Positions 16,875 to 25,532 of a stretch of 64,000 bases of DNA are shown in pieces; position 1 is the first letter of the stretch; every line of letters begins with the position of its first letter. This stretch comes from Hymenobacter sp. BT730 (GTDB lineage: Bacteria; Bacteroidota; Bacteroidia; Cytophagales; Hymenobacteraceae), in assembly GCF_030542105.1 (NCBI RefSeq), contig NZ_JAUOFB010000003.1, positions 496,001 to 560,000 of the forward strand, read 5' to 3'. The position numbers were made by a program, and so were the translations under genes. Below the pieces are notes generated by a model, which saw only the letters and a program-made list of their open reading frames with translations, did not search any database and was not told where the DNA came from.

Positions 16875-16915
16875 TTACTGTTGTTAATACATCAGGCTAT
16901 TATTAACAATAGTAA
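16875..16915. repeat. Imperfect inverted repeat upstream of the XRE gene
   Basis: Arms TTACTGTTGTTAATA (16875-16889) and TATTAACAATAGTAA (16901-16915) pair with one mismatch around an 11-base loop. Confidence 0.7.
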
Positions 16916-16929
16916 TCAGATTAAGAACC

Positions 16930-16960
16930 TTGTTTACATATGTAACACATATGTAAACAA
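16930..16960. repeat. 13-base perfect inverted repeat containing TTACATATGTAA
   Basis: Arms TTGTTTACATATG and CATATGTAAACAA are separated by TAACA. The left side includes the exact operator-like palindrome TTACATATGTAA (16934-16945), and the right side a 10-of-12 copy. Confidence 0.75.
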
Positions 16961-17088
16961 CTCAGTGCCGCATTTTGCCTTACCAACATTTAGCCTCTAC
17001 CCCCGCTGTTTCATTGCAATAATTTGCTTATTCACATAGGCCATCTGTTTACTTCTTTGGCTCCCTTGATCATATATATGAAATGCAA

Positions 17089-17122
17089 AAGCCGACTCTA
17101 CCACTGAAGGCAGAGTCGGCTT
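17089..17122 (-). terminator. Terminator of the L,D-transpeptidase gene
   Basis: Eleven-base arms AAGCCGACTCT (17089-17099) and AGAGTCGGCTT (17112-17122) lie just past the stop of the minus-strand gene. The region from 16961 to 17088 is otherwise empty AT-rich sequence. Confidence 0.75.
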
Positions 17123-17183
17123 GCGTATGTTGGGGCTACAGGCTAAGGCCTATGGGAATCATCCCGCAAGAGCCGGCGGCTCC

Positions 17184-18929
17184 TTAATCAAAGTATTCGC
17201 GGGCCAGAGATTTATCGTGTCCATAAATGTCGTCGCGGAAATGCACCTTCCCGGCTTCATCTACCCACGAGGTAAAGTATACCAGATATACCGGAAGCTT
17301 TTCCGGAAGACTAACGTACTTCTCCTGCCCCTGGGAAATAGTATTCATGATGTTGGACTCATCCCAACCGCTCTTGTTACGCAGCAGATAAGTAGCCAGT
17401 CGGATGGGGTCTTCTACGCGCACACAGCCATGGCTAAAGCCCCGCTTAGTTTGGTTGAAGAGTTCATCATGCGGCGTATCGTGCAGGTAAATATCGTTGG
17501 AGTTCGGGAAGATGAACTTCACATTGCCTAGGTCATTCTGCGGGCCCGGCCGGCGGCGCAAGGTATAGCGCCAGGTTTTTTCTGTCAGGTTGGCCCAGTC
17601 AATGGTACCGGGGTCAACGGGGGTAGCCTTGGCACCAGAGCCTTTCACTACCTCCATATCCAGGCGGTCTAGCGTGCTATAAGGGTCAGCGGCCAGCTTG
17701 TTGCGCAGTTCTTTATCAATAATGCTGTAGGGTACATTCCAGTAGGGTGCCAGCACAACAAACTCCATTTTGTCACTGAACACAGGAGTTGCGTTCAAGG
17801 TCTTGCCTACAATTACGCGCATATCGAACACCTCTTTGTTGTTCTCGATGACGTGCAGCTTGTAGTCGGGAATGTTCACCAAAAGATAGTCAGCTTCGAA
17901 GCGCTTAGGCACCCAGCGCCACCGCTCCATGTTCAGCATGATCTGCTGAATCCGGCTTTCCAACGGAACGTTGAGCTGCTTTAAAGTCTCCCCACCTACT
18001 ACCCCGTCGGGGCGCAGGCCGTTGAGCTCCTGAAATTCTTTTACAGCATTTACCAGTTCCCCTTCGTACTTGGCAGCCGGGGCTGTGGGTGCGTTAGGGC
18101 CACCATTGGTAACCGGAGTAACCGGGGCCGTTGCTGGAGCAGGTTCGTTGAGCAGGCGCTGGCGGAGGAGCGAAACACTGGGCGACGTTTCTCCGGGTTT
18201 CAGCTTCAGCGTGGCCGGGAGCTTTACCCAGCCGCCATTCCGCTGAAGAGCGCGGTAGTCGGCCAGGGCTTTTTTCAAACGGTCATACTCAGGATGCAGA
18301 GGCTCGAACTCATAGTACGGGTACGTACTTTCACGCTCCTTCAGAATGGTCATCAGGGCCTTATGCAACTTAATTTTGTTGCGTTTTACTCGCCAATCCA
18401 CTCCTTTAGTAGCGCGTGGATCAACCGTACCCCGGTAGAAATCAGAGGCATAGTTAAAATACGTACCGGACAAAGCCACATCAATTTCCTTCTCCAGGGC
18501 ATTGCGCCGAGTAGTATCCTGTTGGGCTTTTTCCAGCTCAGCAAACAGCTTATTGAAGTCTTTGATTTTGTAATCCTTGGGGTCCAGGCCTTCTTCGGCC
18601 GCTTTGTCCAGCACACTCAGCATGGTTTGCGCCTGGGGCACCAGCTCATGGTTGCGGAACCAGCCTAGGCGGAAGTCACGCTCCCGGTAGAACTTTTTAG
18701 CCCACTCCAGTTGGTCTTTGAATGCGGGCTCAGCCAGCATCTGGCGAACCACAAACACACTATCCAGCTTGGGCTGCGGGCCGCCCGGCTTGGAAACCAT
18801 TCCTGGCAGGGCATTCTGGATTTTACTTTTCTGATCATCGCTGCAAGCTGAAGCCGACGCTAACAGCGACAGTCCGAGCACCCAGAGCAGAAAAGTTTTA
18901 AAGAAATATGTAGCAAACGGTGATTTCAT
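17184..18929 (-). CDS. L,D-transpeptidase, YcbB/LdtD type, lipoprotein
   Basis: The 581-residue envelope enzyme begins with a hydrophobic signal ending LASASAC, a loose lipobox. Residues about 100-250 form the scaffold seen in LdtD proteins. A peptidoglycan-binding module (TSPSVSLLRQRLL ... AVKEFQELNGLRPDGVVGGETLKQLNVP) follows, then a YkuD catalytic domain with HDTPHDELF and SHGCVRVEDP near residue 500, where Cys is the nucleophile. It makes 3-3 (mDAP-mDAP) cross-links in murein or attaches proteins to it. ATG 18929 is used; an ATG at 18959 would place ten residues before the signal. The divergent M1 gene starts 257 bases away. Confidence 0.92.
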   Translation of the reverse strand: MKSPFATYFFKTFLLWVLGLSLLASASACSDDQKSKIQNALPGMVSKPGGPQPKLDSVFVVRQMLAEPAFKDQLEWAKKFYRERDFRLGWFRNHELVPQAQTMLSVLDKAAEEGLDPKDYKIKDFNKLFAELEKAQQDTTRRNALEKEIDVALSGTYFNYASDFYRGTVDPRATKGVDWRVKRNKIKLHKALMTILKERESTYPYYEFEPLHPEYDRLKKALADYRALQRNGGWVKLPATLKLKPGETSPSVSLLRQRLLNEPAPATAPVTPVTNGGPNAPTAPAAKYEGELVNAVKEFQELNGLRPDGVVGGETLKQLNVPLESRIQQIMLNMERWRWVPKRFEADYLLVNIPDYKLHVIENNKEVFDMRVIVGKTLNATPVFSDKMEFVVLAPYWNVPYSIIDKELRNKLAADPYSTLDRLDMEVVKGSGAKATPVDPGTIDWANLTEKTWRYTLRRRPGPQNDLGNVKFIFPNSNDIYLHDTPHDELFNQTKRGFSHGCVRVEDPIRLATYLLRNKSGWDESNIMNTISQGQEKYVSLPEKLPVYLVYFTSWVDEAGKVHFRDDIYGHDKSLAREYFD

Positions 18930-19186
18930 GTCAGAACGGGGTAGCGACTCAGAAGCCAATAAAACGGTGAAAGACCAGGCAGGACAAAAGGCCGGCTTTG
19001 CTGGTCGGTCGTTCTACTTTAAACAACCAAGCAAGGTTGTGCTTCCCTTATTTGGGCCGCGCTACACCATGCCGCAAGTTAGCAGTTTACATGATACCCA
19101 TGTAACTATTTCAACTCCCCTTCCGGCCTGGCATATTGGCTATATTTACGCTTACCTCTTTCTACCCTACTTTTTCGCTGCCCTGT

Positions 19187-20995
19187 ATGTCAACCTCTGC
19201 TGCCCTGTCCCTGCCCGCCGATCCGCACAGCTATGCCCGCCCAGCAGAAGTAAGCGTGCGGCATTTGTTACTTGATCTGAGTGTTGACTTTCGCAGTCAT
19301 ACCCTGGCCGGCATAGCCACCTGGCAACTACAGCACCAGGGAGAAGCCACCGAGCTATGGCTGGATACCCGCAACCTGCAGATAGATGCCATTACCGCGG
19401 GAAACGAGCACCGCGAGGAACCGACGACCTGGGAAAACGGCACGCCCGATGCTATCCGGGGGCAGTCGCTCCGCATACAGCTACCGGTAGGGGCCAGCCA
19501 GGTTTCCATCCGCTACCGCACTTCTCCCCAGGCAGCAGCTTTGCAGTGGTTGAACCCGGAGCAGACTGCCGGGCACCAGCAGCCCTTCCTTTTTACTCAG
19601 TCGCAGGCCATTCTGGCCCGCACCTGGTTGCCCTGCCAGGATTCGCCCGGGGTGCGCTTTACTTACGAAGCTACCGTGCGCGTGCCTGCTCACATGCTGG
19701 CGCTCATGAGTGCCGAGAACCCGCAGATGCGCAATGCGCTGGGAGAATACCACTTCCGCATGGCACAACCTATACCGGCTTACCTCATGGCACTGGCCGT
19801 AGGCGACCTGGCTTTTACCCCACTAAGTGGCCGCACCGGTATTTATGCCGAGCCGGTCACCCTCCCCGCCGCTACCAGCGAGTTTGCGGATCTGGAAAAA
19901 ATGGTGGCAGCGGCGGAAGAACTATACGGTCCCTATCAGTGGGAGCGATATGATTTACTGGTGCTCCCGCCCAGCTTTCCTTTCGGCGGCATGGAAAACC
20001 CGCGTTTAACATTTGTAACCCCCACCATTCTGGCCGGCGACCGTAGCCTGACCAGCCTGGTGGCCCACGAACTAGCCCACTCCTGGTCTGGCAACCTGGT
20101 AACGAATGCAACCTGGAACGACTTCTGGTTGAACGAGGGCTTCACCGTTTACTTTGAGCGGCGCATCATGGAAAAGCTCTATGGTCGTCCTTATGCGGAT
20201 ATGCTTCAGGTATTGGGGCATACCGCACTGCTGCATACCCTGGAGGAGTTAGGCCCGGCTAGTGCTGATACGCATCTCCATTTGAACTTGGCTGGCCGCG
20301 ACCCTGACGAAGGCCTGAATGAAATTGCCTACGAAAAAGGCGACTATCTCCTACTGACCCTGGAGCACTTGATAGGTCGTGAGGAATTGGATGCTTTTAT
20401 TAAAGAGTACTTCACCAGGCACCGTTTCCAGTCCATGGATACCGCCTCGTTTATTGCCTACCTGCGGCACGAGCTGCTGGATAAGCACCCGGGCCTGGAG
20501 GAAGAATTGCAGCTTGCTGCCTGGGTTAATGCACCGGGCATTCCGGCCATAGCCCCGCCCGTTACCTCAGAGCGTTTTGACCGGGTAGAGCAGTCCCTGC
20601 AGGATTGGCTTGGTGGCACGCCCAGCACCCTGCTTCCTACCCAGGAATGGAGCAGCCACGAATGGGTACACTTCCTGCACGGTCTTCCTGATAATTTACC
20701 AGCCCCCCGCCTGGCAGAGTTGGATGCTGCTTTTCAGCTTACTCATTCGGGTAACTCCGAAATCCTTGCGGCTTGGTTTCCACACACGCTGGCCGCTGGC
20801 TACCAGCCTGCCGACGCTGCACTGGAAGCTTTCTTGATCCGCGTAGGCCGGCGTAAGTTTCTGGTGCCGCTCTACAAAGCACTATTAGCAGCGTCTGATG
20901 GTCATGAGCGGGCCCAGGCCGTATACACACAGGCCCGGCCCAATTATCACTCAGTGGCCAGCGGCACGCTGGATGCTTTGCTGGGTCGTTCGTAA
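19187..20995 (+). CDS. M1-family aminopeptidase, leukotriene A4 hydrolase-like
   Basis: The 602-residue zinc aminopeptidase has the substrate motif GGMENP near residue 267 and the zinc site HELAHSWSGN near residue 293 with the third ligand Glu in NEGFTVYFER, giving HEXXH-X18-E. The LNLAGRDPDEGLNEIAYEKGDYLLL region and the C-terminal all-helical domain match the LTA4H/aminopeptidase B branch instead of the larger PepN. It removes N-terminal residues from peptides in the cytoplasm; there is no signal peptide with the ATG at 19187. A -7-like TATATTTA lies at 19141-19148. Confidence 0.93.
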   Translation: MSTSAALSLPADPHSYARPAEVSVRHLLLDLSVDFRSHTLAGIATWQLQHQGEATELWLDTRNLQIDAITAGNEHREEPTTWENGTPDAIRGQSLRIQLPVGASQVSIRYRTSPQAAALQWLNPEQTAGHQQPFLFTQSQAILARTWLPCQDSPGVRFTYEATVRVPAHMLALMSAENPQMRNALGEYHFRMAQPIPAYLMALAVGDLAFTPLSGRTGIYAEPVTLPAATSEFADLEKMVAAAEELYGPYQWERYDLLVLPPSFPFGGMENPRLTFVTPTILAGDRSLTSLVAHELAHSWSGNLVTNATWNDFWLNEGFTVYFERRIMEKLYGRPYADMLQVLGHTALLHTLEELGPASADTHLHLNLAGRDPDEGLNEIAYEKGDYLLLTLEHLIGREELDAFIKEYFTRHRFQSMDTASFIAYLRHELLDKHPGLEEELQLAAWVNAPGIPAIAPPVTSERFDRVEQSLQDWLGGTPSTLLPTQEWSSHEWVHFLHGLPDNLPAPRLAELDAAFQLTHSGNSEILAAWFPHTLAAGYQPADAALEAFLIRVGRRKFLVPLYKALLAASDGHERAQAVYTQARPNYHSVASGTLDALLGRS

Positions 20996-21046
20996 ATCAA
21001 GTCCATTTACCCGGCGGTTTATGGCGCGAAGCTTGCCTGCAGGTAG

Positions 21047-21054
21047 TAGCTTTG
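21047..21054 (+). promoter_or_regulatory. -7 element TAGCTTTG of the cyanophycinase gene
   Basis: An exact TAnnTTTG lies downstream of an in-frame ATG at 21021 and five bases before a GTG at 21060. This supports the GTG as the true start and a leaderless or nearly leaderless mRNA. Confidence 0.55.
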
Positions 21055-21059
21055 TCATA

Positions 21060-22001
21060 GTGAGTCGTAAAGTTGAATTTGAGTTGGAAGCACAAAAACC
21101 TCTTGGTAAACTGATTGCCGTTGGTGGCAATGAAGATAAAGGCACTTATTCCACCCCCCGGGCCCGGAAGAAGTACTATCTGAATTTCTTTGAGCTGGGT
21201 ATTTTGAAGCGGGTAGTAACCGAGTCCCAGAAAACCGACCCGCGTATTGAAGTAGTCACCACCGCTTCTATGATTCCGGTGGAAGTGGGCACCATCTATA
21301 CATCTTCCTTCGGGATGCTGAACTGCCACAATGTAGGCGTAATGGATATTCGCACGCCGGAAGATGCCCGGCAGCCGGAATATCTGGAGCGCCTGCGTTC
21401 CACGGACATTATTATGTTCAGTGGTGGCAACCAATCCCGGCTAAAGCAAATGTTTGGGGGCAGCGCATTTTTGGAGTTGCTCACGAACCGCTACTATACC
21501 GAGCCCAATTTTGTGGTAGCTGGCACCAGCGCCGGCGCTATGGCCATGTCGCAAATCATGATTACCGGGGGCAGCGTCCCCGACTCTCTGCTAAAAGGGG
21601 CGGTAAAACTGGGCACCGGCCTGGCCCTGATTGATGATGTGATAATCGATTCCCATTTTGTGAAGCGGGGCCGTTTTGGCCGCCTGATTGAGGCCGTCAG
21701 CGTGCATCAAAAGCTAATTGGCATTGGCCTGGGCGAGGATACCGGCGTACTAATTACGGATGGCAACCTGATTGAAACCATTGGTTCTAACCTGGTTATC
21801 ATTATGGATGGGCACACCATTCGGCACAACAATGCGCTGACCGCCAAAAATGGCACTGCGCTTTCTCTGGAAGGCATGACGATGCATGTGCTGGCAAAGG
21901 GCAACGTGTATGATATAAAGGAGCGCCGTTTTTACTGCGACCGGCCAACCCATGATCAGCACCTGCTCACGCTGGCGGATGGCTCGCACGTAGCACATTA
22001 A
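21060..22001 (+). CDS. cphB: Cyanophycinase (peptidase S51)
   Basis: The 313-residue protein is a clear cyanophycinase: GKLIAVGGNEDKGTYSTP at the N-terminus, MFSGGNQSRLKQMFGG, and the catalytic Ser in AGTSAGAMAMSQIM near residue 160. These enzymes cleave the cyanophycin (multi-L-arginyl-poly-L-aspartate) backbone into beta-Asp-Arg dipeptides. The next convergent gene is an isoaspartyl peptidase that would finish the job. Start: GTG 21060 is preferred because a promoter element separates it from the ATG at 21021. The earlier ATG would give 326 residues, but no homologous segment. No cyanophycin synthetase is in the window. Confidence 0.93.
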   Translation: MSRKVEFELEAQKPLGKLIAVGGNEDKGTYSTPRARKKYYLNFFELGILKRVVTESQKTDPRIEVVTTASMIPVEVGTIYTSSFGMLNCHNVGVMDIRTPEDARQPEYLERLRSTDIIMFSGGNQSRLKQMFGGSAFLELLTNRYYTEPNFVVAGTSAGAMAMSQIMITGGSVPDSLLKGAVKLGTGLALIDDVIIDSHFVKRGRFGRLIEAVSVHQKLIGIGLGEDTGVLITDGNLIETIGSNLVIIMDGHTIRHNNALTAKNGTALSLEGMTMHVLAKGNVYDIKERRFYCDRPTHDQHLLTLADGSHVAH

Positions 22002-22020
22002 TTTCCTTAACACAAGGCAA

Positions 22021-22060
22021 GCAAAAGCCCGTCGTCTGAGCTCAGACGACGGGCTTTTGC
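22021..22060. terminator. Loop-free 40-base perfect palindrome, bidirectional terminator
   Basis: Two 20-base arms (22021-22040, 22041-22060) are exact complements with no spacer. Both ends are A/T-rich (GCAAAAGCCC outward), suiting termination in both directions between convergent genes. Confidence 0.85.
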
Positions 22061-22107
22061 CTTTAGAATAGGGGCAGTTGGAAAGCCCCTATATATATAA
22101 GGAGTAG

Positions 22108-23091
22108 TTACTCGGAATAAATGCCAATTTCCAGCGGTGAGCCGGAGGTTCGACTGGCCCGGTACATGCCCTCCGAGTTGAAGGGCATGGCTATATTGCC
22201 GGCCGCATCTACTGCCACCAGGCCGCCCTCTCCCCCCACCGGCGCCAACTTATCATGCACTACAACGCGGCAGGCTTCTGCCAGGCTCAGGCCGCGGTAT
22301 TCCATGAGGCAGGAAATATCGTGGGCCACCACCGCCCGCAGGAAAAACTCACCGTGGCCAGTACAGCTAATGGCGCACGTGGTATTATCGGCAAACGTGC
22401 CTGCCCCAATAATGGGCGAATCCCCTATGCGAGAGTAGCGCTTGTTGGTCATGCCGCCGGTGCTGGTAGCTGCGGCCAGATTGCCGTACCGGTCGCGGGC
22501 AACCGCGCCCACGGTACCCATTTTCTTTTTAGGGTCTTCCGAGAAAGTACCGGGCTCTACCAGCGGAGCCGGCTGTTTAACCGCCTGACTGTGGTCCAGG
22601 CGTACGCGTCCCTCCAGAATAGCTTCCTGGAGCTGGTCGTAGCGGTGCTGAGTAAAAAAGTAGGCGGCAGGCTGCGTGGGTAAGTTATGCTCCCGGGCCA
22701 GCTCATCGGCGCCGGGCCAGGCCAGCAGTACATGCTCGGTGTGTTCCATAACTAGGCGGGCCGCCTGGATGGGGTTTTTCACGGTGCGCACACCAGCCAC
22801 AGCGCCGGCGGCGCGGTTACGCCCATCCATAATGGCGGCATCCATTTCGTGGTGGCCATCGTGGGTGAACACGGCACCGCGACCGGCATTAAATAAAGGG
22901 CAGTCTTCCAGGGAGCGTACGGCCATTTCTACCGCGTCCAGGGCCGGACCACCAGCTTCCAGCACGGCATAGCCGATTTCCAGAGCCGTTTGTAATGCTC
23001 CGCGGTAAGCCTGCTCCTGAGCGGCCGTCATGCGGGCCCGGGCTATGGTTCCGGCCCCGCCATGCAAGGCCAGCGCCAATTCATTCATCAT
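22108..23091 (-). CDS. iaaA: Isoaspartyl peptidase / L-asparaginase (Ntn hydrolase)
   Basis: The 327-residue precursor shows the plant-type asparaginase fold: ALHGGAG at the start, EMAVRSLEDCPLFNAGRGAVFT, and the autocleavage site MGTVGAVARDRYGNLAAATSTGG near residue 195. The Thr in GTVG becomes the N-terminal nucleophile after self-cleavage into alpha and beta chains. It hydrolyses isoaspartyl dipeptides and asparagine. With the neighbouring cyanophycinase it would convert cyanophycin to Asp and Arg. Two ATGs (23091 and 23088) are equally possible starts. Confidence 0.94.
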   Translation of the reverse strand: MMNELALALHGGAGTIARARMTAAQEQAYRGALQTALEIGYAVLEAGGPALDAVEMAVRSLEDCPLFNAGRGAVFTHDGHHEMDAAIMDGRNRAAGAVAGVRTVKNPIQAARLVMEHTEHVLLAWPGADELAREHNLPTQPAAYFFTQHRYDQLQEAILEGRVRLDHSQAVKQPAPLVEPGTFSEDPKKKMGTVGAVARDRYGNLAAATSTGGMTNKRYSRIGDSPIIGAGTFADNTTCAISCTGHGEFFLRAVVAHDISCLMEYRGLSLAEACRVVVHDKLAPVGGEGGLVAVDAAGNIAMPFNSEGMYRASRTSGSPLEIGIYSE

Positions 23092-23190
23092 AAGAGTACT
23101 ACCTGCAAGGTGAAAAATACGTAGCTAACCCTACGGCCCCAAGCCAGGCAAGTTCACTGACCAGGCACCGGAAGGGTCGTTTTTTTTTCG

Positions 23191-23198
23191 TAGGTTTG
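23191..23198 (+). promoter_or_regulatory. -7 element TAGGTTTG of the DUF3127 gene
   Basis: Exact match about 36 bases upstream of the ATG, leaving a leader of about 30 bases. Confidence 0.6.
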
Positions 23199-23234
23199 AC
23201 CTACTGTTTTCACTTCCCCAAACTATCCTTTCTT

Positions 23235-23663
23235 ATGGCTTACGATGCTACCGGCCGCCTGCACGAAATCTTTGACGAGCAGCAGGTGAGCGAAAAATTC
23301 CGCAAGCGCGAATTCGTGCTGGAAGTTATAGATGGCCAGTACCCTGAGCATATCAAATTCCAGTTGGTGCAAGACAAAACCGCTCTCATCGACCAATACA
23401 AAGTGGGCGACGAAGTTAAGGTAACTTTTAACCTGCGGGGCCGCGGCTTCAACAAAAACGGGCAGATGCTGTATTTCACTAATCTGGAAGCCTGGAAACT
23501 GGAACCTGCTTCCGGTGGTGCCAGCGGTGGTGGTGCTTCAGCTGGCGGCTACAACCAGCAGCAAGCTGCTCCACGTCCGGCGGCCAACCAGAATCAGAAT
23601 CTGCGTGCGCAACCTTCGGCAGCTCCTATTGCCGGCGACGATGACAACGACCTGCCTTTCTAA
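23235..23663 (+). CDS. DUF3127 OB-fold protein with SSB-like acidic tail
   Basis: The 142-residue protein begins with a DUF3127 domain (LHEIFDEQQVSEKFRKREFVLEV ... YPEHIKFQLVQDKTALIDQYKVGDEVKVTFNLRGR), a predicted OB fold. A Gly/Gln/Asn/Pro-rich linker is followed by the terminal DDDNDLPF. The tail closely resembles the DDDIPF tip with which SSB proteins recruit repair and replication enzymes. The protein may therefore be a nucleic-acid-binding accessory (inference). The sequence is not canonical SSB. The upstream Ile-Thr prefix from 23196 is dropped because the -7 element overlaps it. A terminator follows directly. Confidence 0.9.
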   Translation: MAYDATGRLHEIFDEQQVSEKFRKREFVLEVIDGQYPEHIKFQLVQDKTALIDQYKVGDEVKVTFNLRGRGFNKNGQMLYFTNLEAWKLEPASGGASGGGASAGGYNQQQAAPRPAANQNQNLRAQPSAAPIAGDDDNDLPF

Positions 23664-23685
23664 GGTGAAGTAGCTTTGCTTCCAC

Positions 23686-23725
23686 AAAGAAAATGCCGCT
23701 CTCTATGGAGAGCGGCATTTTCTTT
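23686..23725 (+). terminator. Terminator of the DUF3127 gene
   Basis: Eighteen-base perfect arms (23686-23703, 23708-23725), loop TATG, A/T-rich ends. Confidence 0.85.
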
Positions 23726-23802
23726 TGCTAAAAACCTGCAAACAGTAAACTCCTACCCTGCCTTTACACGTTTATGCGGCAGTGTTTTTTATTTCTTTCC
23801 CT

Positions 23803-24681
23803 ATGGCCTTTTCTTCCCCAACTTCTGATATGCACGGCAAAACGGTTCTGATTACCGGCGCCTCGGGAGGAATTGGTTTGGCCACCGCCCGGCAGCTGGC
23901 CCGGCTAGGTGCCCAGTTGGTACTGGTGTGCCGAAATCCGGAAAAAGCAGAGCAGGCCCGGGCTTTAGTACAGGAAGCCGCCGGCCCTGAAACGCCAGTG
24001 GATGTTTTGCTTTGCGACATGTCGCTGCTTAGTAATGTTCGCAGGCTAGCCGCAGAAGTGGCCCAGCGCTATCCTAAGCTGGATGTATTGATAAATAATG
24101 CCGGGATGATGCCAGGCCCCTTTACCATTACGGAAGAAGGCCATGAACTGAGTTGGGTAACGAACCATCTATCAGTCTTTACTTTGACCAACCTGCTGCT
24201 TCCCCAATTGATGGCAGCAGAGCAGGCCCGAATTATTACCTTGGCTTCAGAGGCACATTGGCTGGGCCAGATAGAAGCCTCGCAAGAGGCCCGCAACGAC
24301 CCGCATCGATACAGTGCCATCACCGCTTACTGCGACTCCAAGCTGGCTAATATCTTGTTTACCAACGAGCTGGCTCACCGGCTGGAACTCACGAGCATTA
24401 CGGCCAACTGCGTACATCCCGGCATGGTAAATTCAGGGCTTATTAATTCCCAGACCCCGCTGTTGATGAAAACCATGTGGTGGATGGCAATGCCCTTTAT
24501 GATTAACACGGAGCAAGGGGCACAAACCAGTATTTACCTGGCTACCTCACCCGAGGTGGCCCGCATTAGCGGGAAATACTTTAAGCGCAGTAAGCCCGGC
24601 CGTAGCTCTGGCAAAGCCCAAAGCCGCGCCGAAGCCAGCCGCTTATGGCGAATTTCCGAAGAAGAAACCGGTATTGAATAA
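23803..24681 (+). CDS. SDR-family oxidoreductase (retinol dehydrogenase-like)
   Basis: The 292-residue protein has TGASGGIGLATARQLA for NAD(P) binding, DMSLLSNVRRLAAEV and NNAGMMPGP, and the active-site segment YSAITAYCDSKLANILF with the spaced Tyr and Lys (YxxxK). The layout with LASEAHW before it and NCVHPGMVNSGL after it is characteristic of the retinol dehydrogenase / WW-domain oxidoreductase branch of SDRs. The natural substrate is unknown. ATG 23803 is chosen, since a GTG at 23782 would add hydrophobic residues. A TAGCTTTG at 23671-23678 precedes the terminator, so it may be coincidental. Confidence 0.9.
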   Translation: MAFSSPTSDMHGKTVLITGASGGIGLATARQLARLGAQLVLVCRNPEKAEQARALVQEAAGPETPVDVLLCDMSLLSNVRRLAAEVAQRYPKLDVLINNAGMMPGPFTITEEGHELSWVTNHLSVFTLTNLLLPQLMAAEQARIITLASEAHWLGQIEASQEARNDPHRYSAITAYCDSKLANILFTNELAHRLELTSITANCVHPGMVNSGLINSQTPLLMKTMWWMAMPFMINTEQGAQTSIYLATSPEVARISGKYFKRSKPGRSSGKAQSRAEASRLWRISEEETGIE

Positions 24682-24782
24682 GCTTCATCCTGTAGAGACC
24701 CTCGGTATTGCCGGCTATTGAGCCAGGTTTTCTACTTAGCCGCTTTCCTCACGTATCAAGCTCATATTCTTCCGCACATTTC

Positions 24783-25406
24783 ATGTCTGAGTTGCTTGAA
24801 TTGATAGCACAGGGCGAGGGCGAACGGCTGGAATTCAAAAAGAAGACCACCCATCCCACCCGTATTGCCCGCACGCTGGTATCTCTGGCCAATACTCATG
24901 GTGGCCAGGTACTGGTGGGCGTAGAAGATGATGGGCGTGTGGTGGGTGTGCGTGATGCCGAAGAGGAAATGTACGTACTACGGCTGGCCGCCGAGCTGTA
25001 CACCGATCCGCCAGTGCCGCTCAGCTTCCAGGAAGTGGAAGAGGATGGTCGTACCGTTTTGATTATAACCGTGCGTGAAAGCCGGCAGAAACCCCACCGG
25101 GCGCAGGTGGCAGAAGGCGACTGGCGGGGCTACGTGCGTGTGCGCGACGAAAGTGTGCAAACCAGTCAGCTCACGGAAAAGGCCCTGACGCTGGATGACG
25201 AGCCCGGGTTGGAAAAGCTTCCGCTCAATAAAGAAGAATTGGCCGTGCTGGATTACTTAAGCAAGAACCCGCGCATTACGCTCGCGCAATACATGAAACT
25301 GCTCAATATTGGGCAGCGCCGCGCCTACCGTACCCTCATCAAGCTTACCCTACACGGCTATATCAAGCACCACGACAAGCAAAAGGAGGTGTACTATACC
25401 CTCTAG
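24783..25406 (+). CDS. AlbA_2-domain protein with C-terminal winged helix
   Basis: A 207-residue protein has the AlbA_2 (formerly AAA_4) domain: EGERLEFKKKTTHPTRIARTLVSLANTHGGQVLVGVEDDG near the start, then VLIITVRESRQKPHRAQ and YVRVRDESVQTSQ. The C-terminus, KNPRITLAQYMKLLNIGQRRAYRTLIKLTLHGYIKHH, is a winged-helix DNA-binding element. The domain is widespread in predicted transcriptional regulators and is Schlafen-like in fold. ATG 24783 starts at the domain. The target is unknown. Confidence 0.88.
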   Translation: MSELLELIAQGEGERLEFKKKTTHPTRIARTLVSLANTHGGQVLVGVEDDGRVVGVRDAEEEMYVLRLAAELYTDPPVPLSFQEVEEDGRTVLIITVRESRQKPHRAQVAEGDWRGYVRVRDESVQTSQLTEKALTLDDEPGLEKLPLNKEELAVLDYLSKNPRITLAQYMKLLNIGQRRAYRTLIKLTLHGYIKHHDKQKEVYYTL

Positions 25407-25473
25407 TTGCCACTCAGCCACCACAAGCAGACCAAACTCCGCTTATTTATGCCGGCCAATATCATGGGCCCAA

Positions 25474-25520
25474 ACACAGCGAAGCCGCCCGCGTAAACTA
25501 CGCGGGCGGCTTCGCTGTGT
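25474..25520. terminator. Strong terminator-type hairpin
   Basis: Twenty-two-base perfect arms (25474-25495, 25499-25520) with a three-base loop sit between the plus-strand AlbA_2 gene and the minus-strand Lys-rich peptide gene. Confidence 0.85.
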
Positions 25521-25532
25521 ACATGAAGAGGT

